This document shows, piece by piece, positions 23,844 through 23,986 of a stretch of DNA of 23,986 bases. The notes beneath the pieces are model-generated. The model did no database searches, was not told the DNA's origin, and saw only the letters and a list, made by a program, of their open reading frames with translations. The position numbers were made by a program, and so were the translations under genes. The stretch lies in NCBI GenBank assembly GCA_009801015.1, contig VHZZ01000144.1, positions 160,397 to 184,382 on the forward strand, given 5' to 3'. The stretch is from Silene noctiflora (taxonomy: Eukaryota > Streptophyta > Magnoliopsida > Caryophyllales > Caryophyllaceae). Each line of letters starts with the position of its first letter. Position 1 is the stretch's first letter.

Positions 23844-23986
23844 TGATTTCTTGTGATTACTATGTAGGTTTCTATCCCATGCACCTAATGCTTAGTGATG
23901 AAATGGTGTAGAATTACGCATTGCCAGTCTCATAATTTTTCACCTTATTATCCCTTCTCCTTTATGTTTGATACACTAATCCTTCC

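Noticed and set aside
23868..23890. Possible next SAC9 exon after TATGTAG
   Set aside because: Joining here would give VSIPCT then a stop, unlike the conserved continuation of SAC9; the true next exon is probably outside the window.

Overview
This is nuclear DNA from a flowering plant. Genes are split by GT-AG introns, intergenic DNA is AT-rich, and Stowaway-type MITEs and tRNA-derived SINE sequence lie in introns and spacers. Every recognisable protein is a plant version, including a Cys-form SelenoF/Sep15, a plastid stearoyl-ACP desaturase and the plant-specific SAC9 with its WW domain. Recurrent short strings such as TACTCCGTA, and the repeat flavour in general, make me lean towards Caryophyllales (spinach, beet or quinoa relatives). 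That is an impression, not a demonstration.

Layout. 1-1157: AT-rich spacer with a degenerate GGGAGTAGTGAAA repeat, then a promoter and leader. 1158-4704 (+): four-exon gene for a 156-aa ER-type SelenoF/Sep15 homologue. 4705-6000: 3' UTR and spacer with a well-preserved SINE bounded by a 10-bp target duplication. About 6000-11307 (+): five-exon gene for a 496-aa, probably nuclear, basic/acidic protein of unknown function, with a likely intron in its 5' leader. 11308-12327: convergent intergenic gap. 12328-15148 (-): three-exon stearoyl-[acyl-carrier-protein] 9-desaturase with all six di-iron ligands. Its putative core promoter (a TATA-like box and a 16-bp palindrome) is bordered upstream by a Stowaway MITE. 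15812-19070: long AT-rich spacer with hairpins, a T36 tract, a possible Helitron end, and one overlooked minus-strand small ORF at 17177-17341 encoding a 54-aa one-pass membrane microprotein. 19071 to the window end (+): 5' portion of SAC9, a SAC-domain phosphoinositide phosphatase. Its first 655 codons are seen, including the catalytic CX5R and the WW domain.

The genes do not form an operon or cluster; they are independent housekeeping loci for ER folding quality control, an unknown nuclear function, plastid fatty-acid desaturation and membrane phosphoinositide turnover. The most useful results here are spliced models rebuilt with consistent phases, including a 13-nt first coding exon for SAC9. 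Next come the unannotated small membrane ORF, the loss of the redox CxU motif in the SelenoF homologue, and a set of transposon relics sitting in introns and promoters. I found no obviously new multi-gene system; the small membrane ORF is the best candidate for something undescribed.
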